From: Apostichopus japonicus
Taxonomy: Eukaryota; Echinodermata; Holothuroidea; Aspidochirotida; Stichopodidae
DNA length: 64,000 nt
Direction: 5' to 3'
Assembly (NCBI RefSeq): GCF_037975245.1
Contig: NC_092571.1
Coordinates: 16,923,917-16,987,916, forward strand
Shown: positions 12,440 through 25,021 of the stretch, piece after piece
Numbering within the stretch: position 1 is the stretch's first letter
Layout of the letters: each line of letters starts with the position of its first letter
The notes under the pieces: model-generated
What the model was told of the DNA's origin: nothing
The model's database searches: none
Seen by the model: the letters and a program-made list of their open reading frames with translations, nothing else
Program-made: the position numbers and the translations under genes

Positions 12440-13790
12440 GCATCATGTTTTTTTTTTTTTTCAGCCACCCTTTTGTTTTTTTTTTCAAAATGCAACAAGT
12501 TGACTGGAATTGATCATTTGGATTAGACAAATGGTTTTCTTCATATATTTGCTTTTTCCTTGAAATTGTAAAATTTGCAGAAAACATGATACAATTATGA
12601 TACATGTTGAGTGATGTTACGAATGAATCATGTGGAGTTTTTTTTTGCAGTCATCCTTTTGTTTTATTTTCAAAACGCAACAAGTTGACTGGTAATTGAT
12701 CATTTGGGTTAGACGAACGGTTTTCTCCGTATTGCTTTGTCCTTATTAAGTTTGTGGAAAACATGATACAATTATGATACGCGTAACAATACAGGAAGAA
12801 GATGTACACTAATTGCCAAGGGTGTTGAGTGATGTTACAAATGAATCATGTGGAGTTTTTTTTTGCAGTCATCCTTTTGTTTTATTTTCAAAACGCAACA
12901 AGTTGACTGGTAATTAATCATTTGGGTTAGACGAACGGTTTTCTCCGTATTGCTTTGTCCTTATTAAGTTTTTGGAAAACATGATACAATTATGATACGC
13001 ATAACAATACAGGAAAAGATGTACACTAATTGCCAAGGGTGTTGAGTGATGTTACAAATGAATCATGTGGGTTTTTTTTTTAATTGCAGTCACCCTTTTT
13101 GTTTTATTTTCAAAATGCAACAAGTTGACTGGTAATTGATCATTTGGGTTATACGAATGGTTTTCTTCATATATTTGCTTTTTCCTTGAAATTGTAAAAT
13201 TTGCAGAAAACATGATACAATTATGACACATGTTGAGTGATGTTACAAATGAATCATGTTGGTTTTTTTTTTTTATTTGAAGTCACCCTTTTGTTTTATT
13301 TTCAAAATGTAACAAGTTGACTGGAATTGATCATTTGGGTTAGACACATGGTTTTCTCCATATTGCGTTGTCCTTATTAAATTTTCGGAAAACATGATAC
13401 AATTATGATACGCATAACAATACAGGAAAAGATGTACACTAATTGCCAAGGGTGTTGAGTGATGTTACAAATGAATCATGTGGAGTTTTTTTTTTGCAGT
13501 CATCCTTTTGTTTTATTTTCAAAACGCAACAAGTTGACTGGTAATTGATCATTTGGGTTAGACGAACGGTTTTCTTCGTATTGCTTTGTCCTTCTTAAAT
13601 TTTCGGAAAACATGATACAATTATGATACGCGTAACAATACAGGAAGAAGATGTACACTAATTGCCAAGGGTGTTGAGTGATGTTACAAATGAATCATGT
13701 AGGTTTTTTTTTTTTTTTGACAGTCACCCTTATGTTTTATTTTCAAAATGCAACAAGTTGACTGGTAATTGATCATTTGAGTTCGAACAG
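12440..13790. repeat. Satellite with short and long units in higher-order S-L-L arrangement
   Basis: Units start at about 12445, 12629, 12847, 13067, 13257, 13478 and 13699. Long units (~220 bp) include GATACGCRTAACAATACAGG and ATGTACACTAATTGCCAAGG; short units (~187 bp) lack it and instead carry CTTCATATATTTGCTTTTTC. The order is S-L-L-S-L-L, then a partial unit. All share GCAACAAGTTGACTGG and AACATGATACAATTATGA. Confidence 0.92.
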
Positions 13791-15475
13791 TTTTCTCCAT
13801 GGTGATGAGTGAGGTTATCAGAGGGAGCTCATAAAGTCAGAACAACATGTTTAAGTTAGTTTGGATACAATAATGAATTGAACAGTGGATTTACTGCCCC
13901 GTTGACTTCATGATCAAGTTATCCTTAAAGTAGCTTTTCACAGATGTAGCATATTTTAAACCTGAATGTCTTAAAAACCGTAATAGCATTTCAGACATTT
14001 CTAGAACCCAATTTTCTCTCCATTTTATTTTTCACTAGGACTTTATGGAGATCGACGGTCTCCGAAAAAAACTCTGAATTCAACATGTCTGCTTCAGTTT
14101 CAGAATTATTTTTGTCTATCCTGTCATACAGACATATCATGATATGAAATTCAGTTTTATAATATGTTGTATATACCAACAGCTTTCAAAATTGTATGTT
14201 ACGATGAACAATTTTGTTTTCTTTCCCCGTTTTTTTATTCTTTATTCTTTCTTTTTTACTAATGAGAAATACCCTTTAAGCACCAGAGGCTCATAATGAA
14301 TCAAAGAGACTATCTTGAATGAAAATTATAGAACATAAAAAAATTAATGTTTAAATTGAGTATATATTTATAAGAATTTTATTTGTAGCAGATGATATGA
14401 TAATTATGGATTTCTAATTTTTGTCAACTTTAAAGATGCCAAGTTGGAGATTTAATTTTTGCCTATGATGGTCGTTTTACCTGCATGACATCAAAGTTAT
14501 ATATATTGCTGATAGAGCTATTGACATATTGTATAACCGTGGGATTGTGATGTCTTAAATATCGTAAATAGAGTTTGTACATTGAAATTCTTGGTAGATG
14601 AATATATAAGATAAAGGGAATTAAAGTTGTGAATAATAATAATATTTGTAAAAAGAAAAAAAAGAAATAGGATTTCAAAGTTGGGAATAAGATCTGAAAA
14701 GGGAGGATTTATAGAATTTGTTGAAAAGTGCATAAAAAAATGAAGGAGTCGCCAGTTTGAACTTAAAGGAGCTTTCCAAACACTCAAAAGAACAAAGTCC
14801 TGAATTTTTACTTTCAATTCTACGAATGAATATCAATCGCAAACCAATATGAATGCGTCCTCACTGGGAGAATACTATATGTTTGACACGGGGGTCAAAT
14901 TTGAATTCTCAAATGTGAATTTCATTCTACTTTTACGCATATATTAAAACATTTGCACTTTAAAAATTTGTTGATACATGAATATCACAGAAGGGGAGAG
15001 GGCTGGGGTGGGGGTGGGTTTTTTTAAGGGTCATGTAAATTTAAATGTAATATAACCTGACAGGCTGCATTGTAAATTGCCATAGTATAAGAGGGAAATA
15101 GTCCACATTATTGAGGTGAGCAACGATCAAAACAGCAACTGAATTTTAATAAATATGTAATATTTTCTGTCTGTATTTGATCTGTATGGAAAATTCATCA
15201 TGCTAATTTAAAAAGTACAAAATAGTAACAGCGCATTAACTGTGATTATTATTATTATTTTTTCTTTTTATACTTGTCTGTTTACCTGATGAAATTCATG
15301 AAGATGAACGGAAAGATTTAGTTTCCATTTCTTGTCGCAATTTTTACTTAGATGAATTCAGATCTTTGAAATGTCATTCCTACCCCCTCCCCTCCCCTAC
15401 CCCCACCCTCCCCCTTCCCCCACCCACGCTAAATATGCTAGAAAGTCGGGTACTGGTCACCCATACTCAAGGTTC
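13791..15475. other. No gene seen
   Basis: AT-rich; C-rich run at 15382-15425. Nothing recognised. Confidence 0.5.
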
Positions 15476-16180
15476 GTTTCGTTTATTTGGTTTATCACTT
15501 CAAGTATAAACACAACAGATTCAACATAACATAAATTGTAATTACAGAAATTATATATACACATGAGGTGGAAGGAAGTGCAGAGAAACCCGGCAGGGGT
15601 TTGAAGATGTGCACTCCCGTACACAATACACACAAAACATCGAAAATATGAACAACTAAAAAGACTAGCAGACAGCTAGGTATTTATTTATAAGGAAGTG
15701 TACAGATATCCGACAGGGGCTACAACATGTGCATTCCCGAATACAATACACAAAACATCGCAAACATGAACAACTACAAAGACTAGCAGATAGCTACAGT
15801 AGGTATTCATTTATAAGGAAGTGTACAGATATCCGACAGGGGCTACAAGATCAGGGGCGTAGCCAGGTTTTTCAAAGTTGTAGACACGACTATCTGAGCG
15901 GAGCGCCACCATCAAAAAAAAAAAACGAGTTAGAAAATAGTACGTAATTCAATACTACATAATGTATTTAAAATTAGCAAGGTACATGTACAGAATAGTC
16001 TTACTTTTCAACTTCTGATAAAAAGAATGACTTGGCCCATGAAAAGTGTAGACACGGGCCTACAGTGCTACATACTGGCTTCACCCCTGAAGATGTGCAC
16101 TCCCAAATACAGTACACAAAAACATCGAGAAAACGAACAACTGCGAAGACTAGCAGAAAAGAGTAAGCTAGGTTTAAACC
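15476..16180 (-). repeat. Retroelement-tail repeat with ~121-bp tandem units, interrupted by a MITE
   Basis: Begins TTCGTTTCGTTTATTTGG and continues TTATCACTTCAAGTATAAAC, a sequence also present at 56708. In reverse orientation it ends in AAACGAAACGAA, as a non-LTR tail would. Units with GGAAGTG..CCGGCAGGGG..ATGTGCAYTCCCG start at about 15571, 15692 and 15813. Confidence 0.75.
15852..16089. mobile_element. MITE inserted in the 121-bp repeat
   Basis: Begins CAGGGGCGTAGCCAG and ends CTGGCTTCACCCCTG. AAGAT flanks both sides (15847-15851, 16090-16094). Removing the insert restores GGGGCTACAAGATGTGCACT, which matches neighbouring units, so the boundaries are well supported. It shares GAGCGGAGCGCCACCATC with 54.6 kb. 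Confidence 0.85.
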
Positions 16181-16650
16181 ACAAAGTAGAAAAGTGGAAA
16201 ACACCCCCAACCACCCATTAAAAACCCCCTCCTTCCCCACCCATGATAATTTAACAGCAAGTTGATATAAAGAGACATGTAACAATTACATTCTACAAGA
16301 TCAATCCAATTACAGCAATGAAAACAAGAATATGGCTTGCACTTAGAAGAGGTTAACAAATTAACGCAAGTTGGCTTTTCTAAAAGATTGAATCGGCTTA
16401 GAGCCTACCACATAAACATTTTACTGCCACTCTTAACTGCAGTTAGTATCCACACTGAGATATTTAACTAGGCTATTTCTATTTCAACGCCCCGGATTGG
16501 CTACGACTTGAGTTCTCTAGACAGGAGATACATTTGAGGATCGGAGCTTCTGGGATAGTATTAATAGCTAGTATAGTTACTTGCTTCATAGGATTTTGAC
16601 CAATACCGATGGCATTTTCACTCGCCTCCGTCCCCACCGCCGCCCGACTC

Positions 16651-16945
16651 TTATAATAATAATAATAATAATGGAAACTTTGTATAGCGCCGGTATCCGC
16701 CCGAAGGTGCTCATGGCGCTTTGCAGAAACAGCAGAAAAAATGTTACATAAATGAACAGGTAAGTGTTTAGATTTATCTTGAAGGTTCCGAAGCTGTTGA
16801 CATGTCTTACTGATTGAGGTGAGTCATTCCACACTTTTGCGGCTGCACAGGAGAATGATCTCTGGCCCCACCGATTCCTTGAAACACGATCCTGGAGTAG
16901 GTTTTTTTTATACATCAATAGACGATTTATGAGAAGGGGCATACG
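16651..16945 (-). pseudogene. 5'-truncated LINE (L2/CR1-like) reverse transcriptase C-terminus and tail
   Basis: On the minus strand it encodes RSFSCAAAKVWNDSPQSVRH and then F-G-T-F-K-I-N-L-N-T-Y-L-F. This is the conserved end of many LINE ORF2 proteins (R-S-F-S-x-A-A-x-x-W-N-x-x-P ... S-x-x-T-F-K-x-x-L-K). It finishes with GCGCTATACAAAG and (ATT)n, a typical tail. Only the last part of the protein is left. Confidence 0.82.
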
Positions 16946-18190
16946 CAGGCTATTAAAAAGAAGGAATGTGTTTGTTCGTTAAGTCGTTGAAGCCGACATC
17001 CACCCGTAGGATCCTCCCCCTCCTTCATCTTCGCCCCACACCTCCCCCCATCCCCAGGTCGGGCCCCGGGTTAGATTATGTTACCGGGCTCGCATTTTTT
17101 AAGTTCGTTTTTCCTTAGAACAAAATGGGGGAGTGTGGAGGAAAAGCCCCCGCTTTCTCCCTGCAAGATAAGAGAAAGTAAGACATTGGCTCACTTTAGC
17201 GGTGGGGGGGGGTATGATTAATTTTCGGAATTCAGTCGTTCTTTCTGAAAGATATTGTTCTTATTGTTTACTCTCCCCCTTTGGCCATGATTTCATTTAT
17301 TGACTATTACAGACGTGCTCTTCAAACTCCTTTGTGCATCGCGTAGGCTAATGTTTTACAGTCGAATCGAGTATATTGAACCCAATTTATACCCAATGGA
17401 TATTTACAAAAAGCGTCTCCGTCGCAGTACCTTAGGTCATAGGTCACGTGTACTGCATGAGGAACACGTAGTATGTATGTTTCCATTTATGTGCAGATTC
17501 ATGATTTATGATTGTTATTAAATCCAAACCTATTCGAAACGAAAATAGCAGTTCATGCTACCCTGTAATCTCTTCATAAAAGTTTGACAGATAATTGGAT
17601 TTTCTATTTTGGAAAAACGTGTTCACTCCGAAAGGTTCGCTTTTAAGAGTCGTATAGATGTAAGTATAGTGGAACCAACTCCTACCTGTATTGAAGCTTA
17701 AAGCATCACTGTATATATGCTACAAATCAATTTTGATATGTTTGTAAAGTCGAAACTTACAGGATTCCGATCCATGGAGTTTTGTATTGAACTCTCTTAT
17801 TTGAGCTGCGTATGAAACATCATATTTTCATTAATCAAAAACGGCTGGACTTCTTATTCTAGCACACAGACTATTTATGTAGGTGCTACATAAAAGTCAA
17901 TATGCAAGCGTAATAAGATTATTATGGCGTTATGAATATTTTACAATGAATGACTGATTTGTCAAGGAAAAGCTGATATCTTGTCATCCATCTATAAAGA
18001 GTTTGTTCTATTAGTGTGTTTAGCAAGTTTGAATAAAATATATGCTCTGGCTGAATTATTAAAATTAGAAGAAAAAATGGCTTAAGCATTTACATTTAGA
18101 CTTGTAATGAGGACTTGACGTCATCGTCGATTTAATCCTTAAAATACTTACCATTAATCTATATGACACTCACATTGTTACCTTAATGTT
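16946..18190. other. No gene seen
   Basis: A frame at 17300-17521 has no recognisable domain. Confidence 0.5.
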
Positions 18191-18193
18191 GGA

Positions 18194-18243
<50 letters not shown>

Positions 18244-18298
18244 TATATATAGGCCTCTATATATATATATAGGCCTATATATAGGCCTATATATATAG

Positions 18299-18349
<51 letters not shown>

Positions 18350-18400
18350 TTATATATTATATATATATATATATATATATTTTTATGTATATATATTTAA
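18191..18400. repeat. (TA)n with TATAGGCCTATA interruptions
   Basis: About 200 bp of TA repeats with several AGGCCT palindromic inserts between 18250 and 18300. Confidence 0.95.
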
Positions 18401-18486
18401 CATTTAACGCCGGTATTAAGTCTTACTTCAAATTCACTCGCGATGTTCATCTTTCTTTTCTTTCTTCTTCTTTCTTTCTTTTTTTC

Positions 18487-18600
18487 AATGACTTTTATTA
18501 GCATAAAATGCAAAGTAAAACATGATCAATAAAGAAACAAGAGATTAAAAATCAAAGAATGTAATAATGTAGAAAATCATTACAACACAGTGATCGTTCA
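18487..18600 (-). repeat. Possible retroposed 3' end with poly-A tail
   Basis: On the minus strand, TATGCTAATAAAAGTCATTG is followed at once by an A-rich tail (GAAAAAAAGAAAGAAAGAAG). AATAAA some 15 bp before a poly-A tract suggests reverse-transcribed RNA. The source is not identifiable. Confidence 0.4.
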
Positions 18601-19189
18601 GGACAGTATGAAACGTAAATGCTATTATTAAGACAGTTTATAATCATCAGTTGTTAATTCTACAACTTTATAACTTAAATAACTTAAGTAGGGCGTCTAA
18701 TTTGAACATGCTGCTTTAACTTGTATTTGGTTAATAATTGTACAGAGAGATTATTTCAGTCTGAAGACTTTTTTTTTTTTTTTTACATTCAGCCGAAGAA
18801 AAATTAGGCCATTGCTTTAGGGAACATCGATCCCTTTTTCAACCTCACGCACACACTTTTGTTTTTTTTTAATCAAGAGAAAGTTATTTATTATCACAAA
18901 GTTGCGTTGAGAGCTATTAGTTACAGACCTAATTTATAGTCTAACTATGCCTTAGTAATGCATCATTTGAAGTCTAAATTTTCTTCTTTTCTCTCGTCTC
19001 CCCCCCCCCCTCCGCCCCCACATTTTTCTCAATACGATAAATACGTATTAATCCCATTACAATAGTAAGGAGAACAAGTGAAGCTGGTTTGGAATGTAGA
19101 AGAAGAAGAAACACGCGTAATCATAATGAAAGAGTATTTCTTTTATATGCAACGATAAACATTCATCACAGTAGTAAGTTGAGTCTCGT

Positions 19190-19375
19190 CTATCCGACAT
19201 GCTCGGTGATTAACCTCCGCCACGTATCACAATCTTGCGCAAGGTTTATTGCTTCCTCGAAATTGTTAATGTTAACGTCCTTAAATTGCGACTTTATTTT
19301 TCCAAGCAAGGTAGTCACGGGCTTTCCTACTTGTTTAGCAGTATGTCTCAATGCTTCCCTTAAAGCAACCTTTGC
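19190..19375 (-). pseudogene. LINE (RTE/L2-type) ORF2 C-terminal fragment
   Basis: Minus-strand translation ends NLAQDCDTWRRLITEHVG then TAG. The pattern (G-K-P-V-T-T-x-L, then A-Q-D-x-x-x-W-R-R-L-I) is the familiar C-terminus of endonuclease/reverse-transcriptase polyproteins. The fragment is 61 codons with no upstream RT motifs, so it is 5' truncated. Confidence 0.75.
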
Positions 19376-20984
19376 TGGAGCCTATCACAGTATGCCTATC
19401 ACAGTAGGCTTATTACAGTAGGCCTACACAATTTTGTAGGCCATATCCTATATAGCCCCATACATCTCTCCCATAGCATTCGCGCGTAGCGCGAGAAGCG
19501 CAAGTCATATTCTTACGTAAAAACGGTCAACAAGACGAGCGCGCAGGCAGGAGTGCGTTTTATTTTCCGCACAGTATGATTTCCACAGAGATATTATGTA
19601 ATAGAGCCGGAGGCGCTATAGATACTTTACTGCTAACTGAAAGTGATGCGTTTCTGTATTTATTTTTGAGCCGTGTAGTAGGAATATATATTTTTATGCA
19701 CCACAGGTTAAATATATTGTAACTGCAAATAAATTGGTACCGGTATAGGCTACACAATCTTTGGAGGTTATACACTCTTGTACACTCCTATATACTGGTG
19801 TAGCCAAATTCCTTGTTTACGTGCGCGTAATTTCATACTATAGTTGACCGACCGAGTGCGCGTGCCGGCGCACAAAATGTTCCTCACATGGGTATTTTTA
19901 TATCGCAAATCTATGGCATACAGTTTCATACCTTAGCGCTGTTGAACGCGCAGTTTAAAGAATGCACGCGCGTTTTCCAAATTTGATCCTGTTCAGTTAA
20001 GTCTTAATTGTTAGCATTATATAGCCAACTACATATTGTATTTTACAGTAATTTCTACGAGTTCTTTTCCAAATACATTTGTATATATTTAAAACGACAT
20101 TTTCACAAGAAGTACCCAGGAGTTCAACCCTAGCCAATGAGCACACAATCGAGGAATGAAATGTTCTGTTCAATTTAAACTTTTGATTTTCAGCCTTTGG
20201 GGTAAGTAGCTTAGTAGTCTAGGCTTCAGGACGAATTAACTCGTGAGGCTATAACATGTAATAGGCTTAGCTACCGACAACCTCTATTTGAATATCACGG
20301 TGTATTGTTTGGTGCATTCTAGCCTAGGCCCATGTGAGTGATAGGCTACTGTAACCAAAATACGAGCTGCCGTGCATTCCCATTACGGTGAACATGGTAT
20401 CCGGTTAATTCGCGATGGCAAGGGCATTAATGTTCTCCTAAATAATAGCGATGATGACGATCTAGCTGATTTGTTCCATGCATTTATAGTCATATCCTTC
20501 GCATATATGATTTCATTGATGTTTTGAACAGATTCCGCCAGAAATAAAAATGTACACGCAAAGGTCGCGAGTCGAACTGCTGGAAGCAAGGAAAAATCCC
20601 TCTATCTTTGCAGTTGCAGATTACTATACAATTCCGCTAAATGGGCGGAACATTCCACGAAAGTGTTTCAAAATTGATGTTTCCTTGTTTTCCTGCGTCT
20701 ATACCCCTTGTCAGTGCAGGTGTATCATTATGATTTCTTTCCTAGATAGAGATTTCAGTTCCCTGTCATCGTGCAGCTAAGAAAAAAAAAATATTTTAAG
20801 GGCAAATAGATGCAATTGCGCACACAGTATACTACGTAGACCTATACAAACTTGTACATCGTTAACGCCGCCTCCCCGACGGCCCACTCACCCCGTCCAT
20901 TCCGGGCCCTTACATTCTGCAGGTATATATGTCTGCCAATTAAATGTTTTTCCTTGCTTTCGTTGTTTTACTTATAACTGAAAG
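19376..20984. other. Upstream of the first recognised exon; CpG-bearing patches, no exon proven
   Basis: CGCGCG-type words cluster at 19480-19560 and 19845-19985, in contrast to the AT-rich surroundings. A promoter or 5' exon here is possible, but no ATG plus signal peptide with a phase-1 donor was found. Confidence 0.35.
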
Positions 20985-21134
20985 TTGCAAGTATTGCGGC
21001 ACAGTGGGGAGAATGTGACGTCACATGTGGCCGCGGAAGGCAAAAGAGAGTGTGCCCACCCCGCCAAAGGAACTGCAGACCGTCCACCAGGCTGTGCAAA
21101 CCAGAACCACCAGTGTGTCCAGCTTCCTCCGCAG
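20985..21134 (+). CDS. Exon encoding a canonical thrombospondin type-1 repeat
   Basis: A 150-bp exon, phase 1 at both ends, following an acceptor ending CTGAAAG and preceding a donor GTATTA. In frame it reads AAQWGECDVTCGRGRQKRVC and continues with three more cysteines, six in all. The W-x-x-C-x-V-T-C-G-x-G start and the basic residues (R-G-R-Q-K-R) are the hallmark of group-1 TSRs, which fold as a three-stranded stack of Trp and Arg layers and bind glycosaminoglycans or protein ligands outside the cell. The N-terminal W-x-x-W is reduced to one Trp. This is the only module of the gene with the normal C-x-x-x-C spacing. It is the first exon I can support; upstream coding exons, including the signal peptide, must exist. 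The acceptor has a weak pyrimidine tract, so the exact 5' border is less certain than the domain. Confidence 0.72.
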
Positions 21135-22366
21135 GTATTATGTTTAATCTCTCGGCAAATTTTATGAATTTTTATATGTTGGTTTAAAGATGGAAGGGAT
21201 CGGTTCTAAGAAAGAAAAGAAAATTACTGTAATGATGATTATAGGATGACGATGATGATGGTCACGTTGTCGCTGATGATAAATAAAAGGTGGCATTTCT
21301 TGACTACTTTTACTTTCAAATATATCCACAACGGACTACAAACTGCATGGGGAGATTTCTTTCCTCAAGGCTTCAGATCTTCCAAATTCGCTTATTTTTT
21401 TTCATGAAGAAGTTATCATTTAAAGCTGAGTATTAAGTAAAGGGGCGTCGTCAAGGAGGGCGATGCATGGGCGGGCACGTGGACCCCCCCCCCCCCACAC
21501 CCACAAACAAAATAATGGTACCCGTTGGTCCCCCTCCGTCCCAGTGAAGTTTGCCATGTCGAAAAAGCCCTTTAACAATTATGAATACAGTTCGCGTGCC
21601 CCTGGACCCCCCCCCCCCACACGATAAATCTTCACGCTCACATTCTCATTACCCCATTCTCTACCCTTCCCCCTTCTCGCTGTTGGCGTGTTGCATTATG
21701 AACATGACTTGTAATTTTTAGACCCCTCAATCTCTAACTAAGATTAAAAACCGACTAATACAGAGAATCTTACTGTCATTATCGCTTTGTTTCTTGTGAA
21801 CACATGCAATATTTCCAATCTCGGTCTTGTTGCTATGAAGTATATGCGTATACGTGCAGGTGCCTGTATTTTTCCAATATCCGTTAGTTAGTTGCCATGA
21901 GGCATGTTTCAAATTCAAAATGCCGGGGCCTAAAACAGGAGGGAGAACATTTTGTTACAGTGGTTGGAATATCTTTATAATTTAGCACAAATGAGTAGCA
22001 TAACGTCATATCAGAGGCCTCACAATACTGTTAAGCAAGGCATCAGAAATAAAAGGATTAACTGGCAGCACTAAATACATAGCTGGATACATCAACGTAT
22101 ATGGAAATGGTCTTGTACATCCCTGGTTGGTATGGAAGCAATGGAACCCACTTGGAGTTGCCATGTGTGGTCGTCATGTTTCGAGTCATGCATGCCTTCA
22201 ACCAAGTATTGCTCTGTTCAAATCAAACCCAACTACAACGTAGTCCTAAAACAAAAGCCTTACATAAGAAATTTTCCATTTTAACTTCCAAAAGCTAAAA
22301 AAATCACGGTATTGCAAGAGCTAACGGTTGGCTGCCGTTTTGCGGTACTTTTCATTCTCCTTGCAG
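21135..22366. other. Intron between first two TSR exons
   Basis: No exon recognised. Two C-homopolymer patches (about 21484-21497 and 21608-21619) and a GATGATG-rich patch at 21230-21280 are present. Confidence 0.55.
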
Positions 22367-22960
22367 GCGGACAAGGCGATAGCATCATCGGTGACTGGTC
22401 CGCGTGGACTGCATGTCACTGTCAAAGACAGGAACGAGAACGAAGAAGACAATGCTTTGTAGCTGATGAGCGTCAGTGTCAGTATATTGACTCTACATGG
22501 GAAGTAGAACCCTGTGTTCCTTCACACTGTGACGAACCAGAAGACGGCCAACCTGCTGTCGAGCGAGAGAACGCTTTAGCGGCAGCCAGGCAGGCGGCCG
22601 CAGTACGTCTGAGAGATGCTGACCCAACTCAAAGGTTTGGAGAGTGGACAAGTTGGAGCACGTGTACCTGTCATACAACTACGCGACATCGTTCGCGGGA
22701 ATGTCACGCGGTCAACCTAAGGCTTTGTTCGCAAGATGGCGGGGTTTTTGAGGAGGAACCATGTGACCACGATGGATGTAATTCTAGGACACCTGTTACT
22801 GACTGGAGTGAGTGGGGACCATGTTCGTGTACAACCTCTACCCGATCAAGAACTCGTGAGTGCACAAGGCCCGGTAGTCCTACTTGTGATGGCAGATTTC
22901 CTCTTTCCAACACCCATGAATGTACACCAAACGGTTGTATTGACGTGGATCAACCTCAAG
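22367..22960 (+). CDS. Large exon encoding three tandem C-x-C thrombospondin-type repeats
   Basis: A 594-bp exon (198 codons), phase 1-1, acceptor TTCTCCTTGCAG and donor CAAG/GTATGC. It holds three TSR-like modules starting at about codons 8, 87 and 145 of the exon, with the N-terminal motifs DWSAWTACHC, EWTSWSTCTC and DWSEWGPCSC. Each has W-x-x-W (a C-mannosylation consensus in TSRs), alternating arginines (for example ERERRRQC) and six cysteines. The first two cysteines are one residue apart instead of three, and the TCG turn is missing. An Ala/Arg/Glu-rich spacer of about 40 residues separates modules 1 and 2. Three modules in one exon is unusual, because most TSRs here have their own exon; it suggests intron loss or intra-exon duplication. 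Reading upstream of the acceptor in frame gives a hydrophobic run, but this is the pyrimidine tract and not a signal peptide. Confidence 0.85.
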
Positions 22961-23886
22961 GTATGCCTATGTGTTACGTCTTATGATACAGTAGACCGTT
23001 ATGGATGCATACAATGGCAGAGTGATAGCGCATACATGTGCTCGTGCGTCATGATAAACTACACTGGAAGTGCCGCCCCACTGAACTGATGTGAATACAA
23101 AATAAAAAGTCTTCTGCCGTGTTTTGCGTAACAACAAGCTAATAGAAGAGCGTTCATTTAACTGTTTCTGAAAACATGTACAAACTCGTCGAGGATTTCA
23201 TAATGTAGCCTATCCTATTCTATAGTGTATATCTTATCCTATAGGTGTATCCATCTCGCATCTAAAACAATCGCGGTCAAGAGGAAGTTGCTCATTCCTT
23301 GTAACCTTCAGGTAGACTTTGCAAGGCCTGCGCCAATCTGCCCTCTAAAATAAACTGACTGCGTTCCTCTCACTACCTGAGCCTCTTTAGTCGTCCGTGG
23401 TCTTCTGCAGGGGCATATAAAAATTCAGCCAGCTTAACATCAGCTAGAGCCCTCAGCACCATGTCCCCTCCCCCTTCCCCTGTCAAGTTTTGAAGACACT
23501 ATACACAGGAAGTTGGTTAGTCTTTCTTTGAAGTATCTACGGAGACTCCTTGATCTGTGGGTCTCATTACAATTGCATCATCTGCCTATTGGAGAATCTG
23601 ACGCTGAAATATACTCCGCAGTTCCAGTTGTTTGCTCTAATCTTTGAACAGCGTCAAGTTTGCAAGGTTAGACAATCGTAATTTATGTAAGAGTCCGCTG
23701 AACAGACTCGCATAGTATCTAAAGTTTGCGTTGAAGAGAACTTCTTTACAGAGTAAAATGGTACTGCGCTTAGTTCAAACGTACGTGCGATCAGATCATG
23801 TGACGAACTGCAATTGTGATAATTTCAGAAAATCATGCTAACGAAATACGGACTTATACGTGCTTCATTTTCAATTTCTCGTATAG
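22961..23886. other. Intron between TSR exons
   Basis: No repeat or exon recognised in this stretch. Confidence 0.5.
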
Positions 23887-24099
23887 TTTCCCAAAATCAA
23901 TTGCCTGCCCAGGCACAACAGAACGTATTCGGATCATGGGGTGACTGGGCAGAGTGCTCGTGTCAAACGCGTCAAGCACAGAGAGAAAGACGGTGTTTGT
24001 TGGGTGCCGTCAGCACGTGTCGCGCACGTGGCCCCCTTATGGAATATCAGCAATGCAACCCGACTGGATGTGCTCAGCAGACGGCGCAACTTGCACACG
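23887..24099 (+). CDS. Exon encoding a C-x-C thrombospondin-type repeat
   Basis: A 213-bp exon (71 codons), phase 1-1, with a good pyrimidine tract ending in GTATAG and donor CACG/GTAACG. After a Gln-rich lead (about 18 residues) comes GSWGDWAECSCQTRQAQRER and then four further cysteines ending in CNPTGC. W-x-x-W, C-x-C and the Arg-rich strand match the three modules of the preceding exon. The C-terminal block (G-P-L-M-E then Q-C-N-P-x-G-C) is closest to the module at 28236-28400 and to the decayed copy at 25.4 kb, so these three belong to one sub-lineage. An alternative acceptor at 23912 (TGCCCAG) is possible but gives phase 0 and would not join in frame. Confidence 0.82.
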
Positions 24100-25013
24100 G
24101 TAACGTTCACTTTCACGATAATAAAAGTTTTGCTGATTAAAGTTGAGAATAAACCTCTTTTGGGAGGGGCGGGTGGGGCCTGGTACCAGCGTACTGGTTT
24201 GTTCCAGATTCGGCCCTCGTGTAAAGGTTTCCAAAATTGATGCGATCCGCGAAAGCCTATAATATCAAAGTTGTTTTACGATCTTATACCAACATGATCC
24301 GATTTGTGGATTTTGTATATGGTATGCTCCGGTAATAGTTTGGATATTTCAACATAATAGATGGACAATTCTCAAGTAAAACTTTCTGATCCTTTAACTT
24401 TCCATTATAATGTATAATATTTTCGTTTTTGTCGTTAAAGCAGTGTTGCAGCCCCTTTGAATTGGATATAAAAATGTCAAGGAGGCCTGCCAGTATTCCC
24501 TTCTCTCAGGATGGCGTTGATTAAACTTGCTTCTCCTTAAATTATTGGTGAAAAGTGGTTCAACTGTATGGTTTTCGGAAGGGGATGAAACCTTTTAAAT
24601 GTTATATATTGACAAGGCAGTTAATAATGGTCATAATGCCCATCTGTATATGGAACGTACGTTAGCAGTAGGCTTTGCAGTGGTGCTAGAACTGTAGCCT
24701 ATATGAGGCGAGCTGTTATGGGGGCCTGCATTAGTTGTTTCTGACTTGAAAAACAATGTATTAATATATCGTACACATATTTGTAAGTCTCGCTATGTTT
24801 TCATGCTAGGGTGCAGATCACACTGTAGTCTATGTACGGAAAGTTCGAGAAACACTGCAAGAGCTATAAGATGCCAGTGAAACCCTATAAGCATTCACAT
24901 CGATCGATGCACTGGCTGTAGCGTTTGGACTTAAAACATTGAAAATTGTCATATGAACGTGTGATCAAACTGAAGTGGGAAAAAACACTTCACAGAACCA
25001 CACAACAGAATGA
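24100..25013. other. Intron upstream of the MITE
   Basis: No recognisable exon or repeat. Confidence 0.5.
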
Positions 25014-25021
25014 TTACCTGC

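Noticed and set aside
22312-22366. Hydrophobic run upstream of the three-TSR exon, which could look like a signal peptide
   Set aside because: It would need a TTG start, and it is the pyrimidine tract leading to TTGCAG, with phase matching splicing at 22367.
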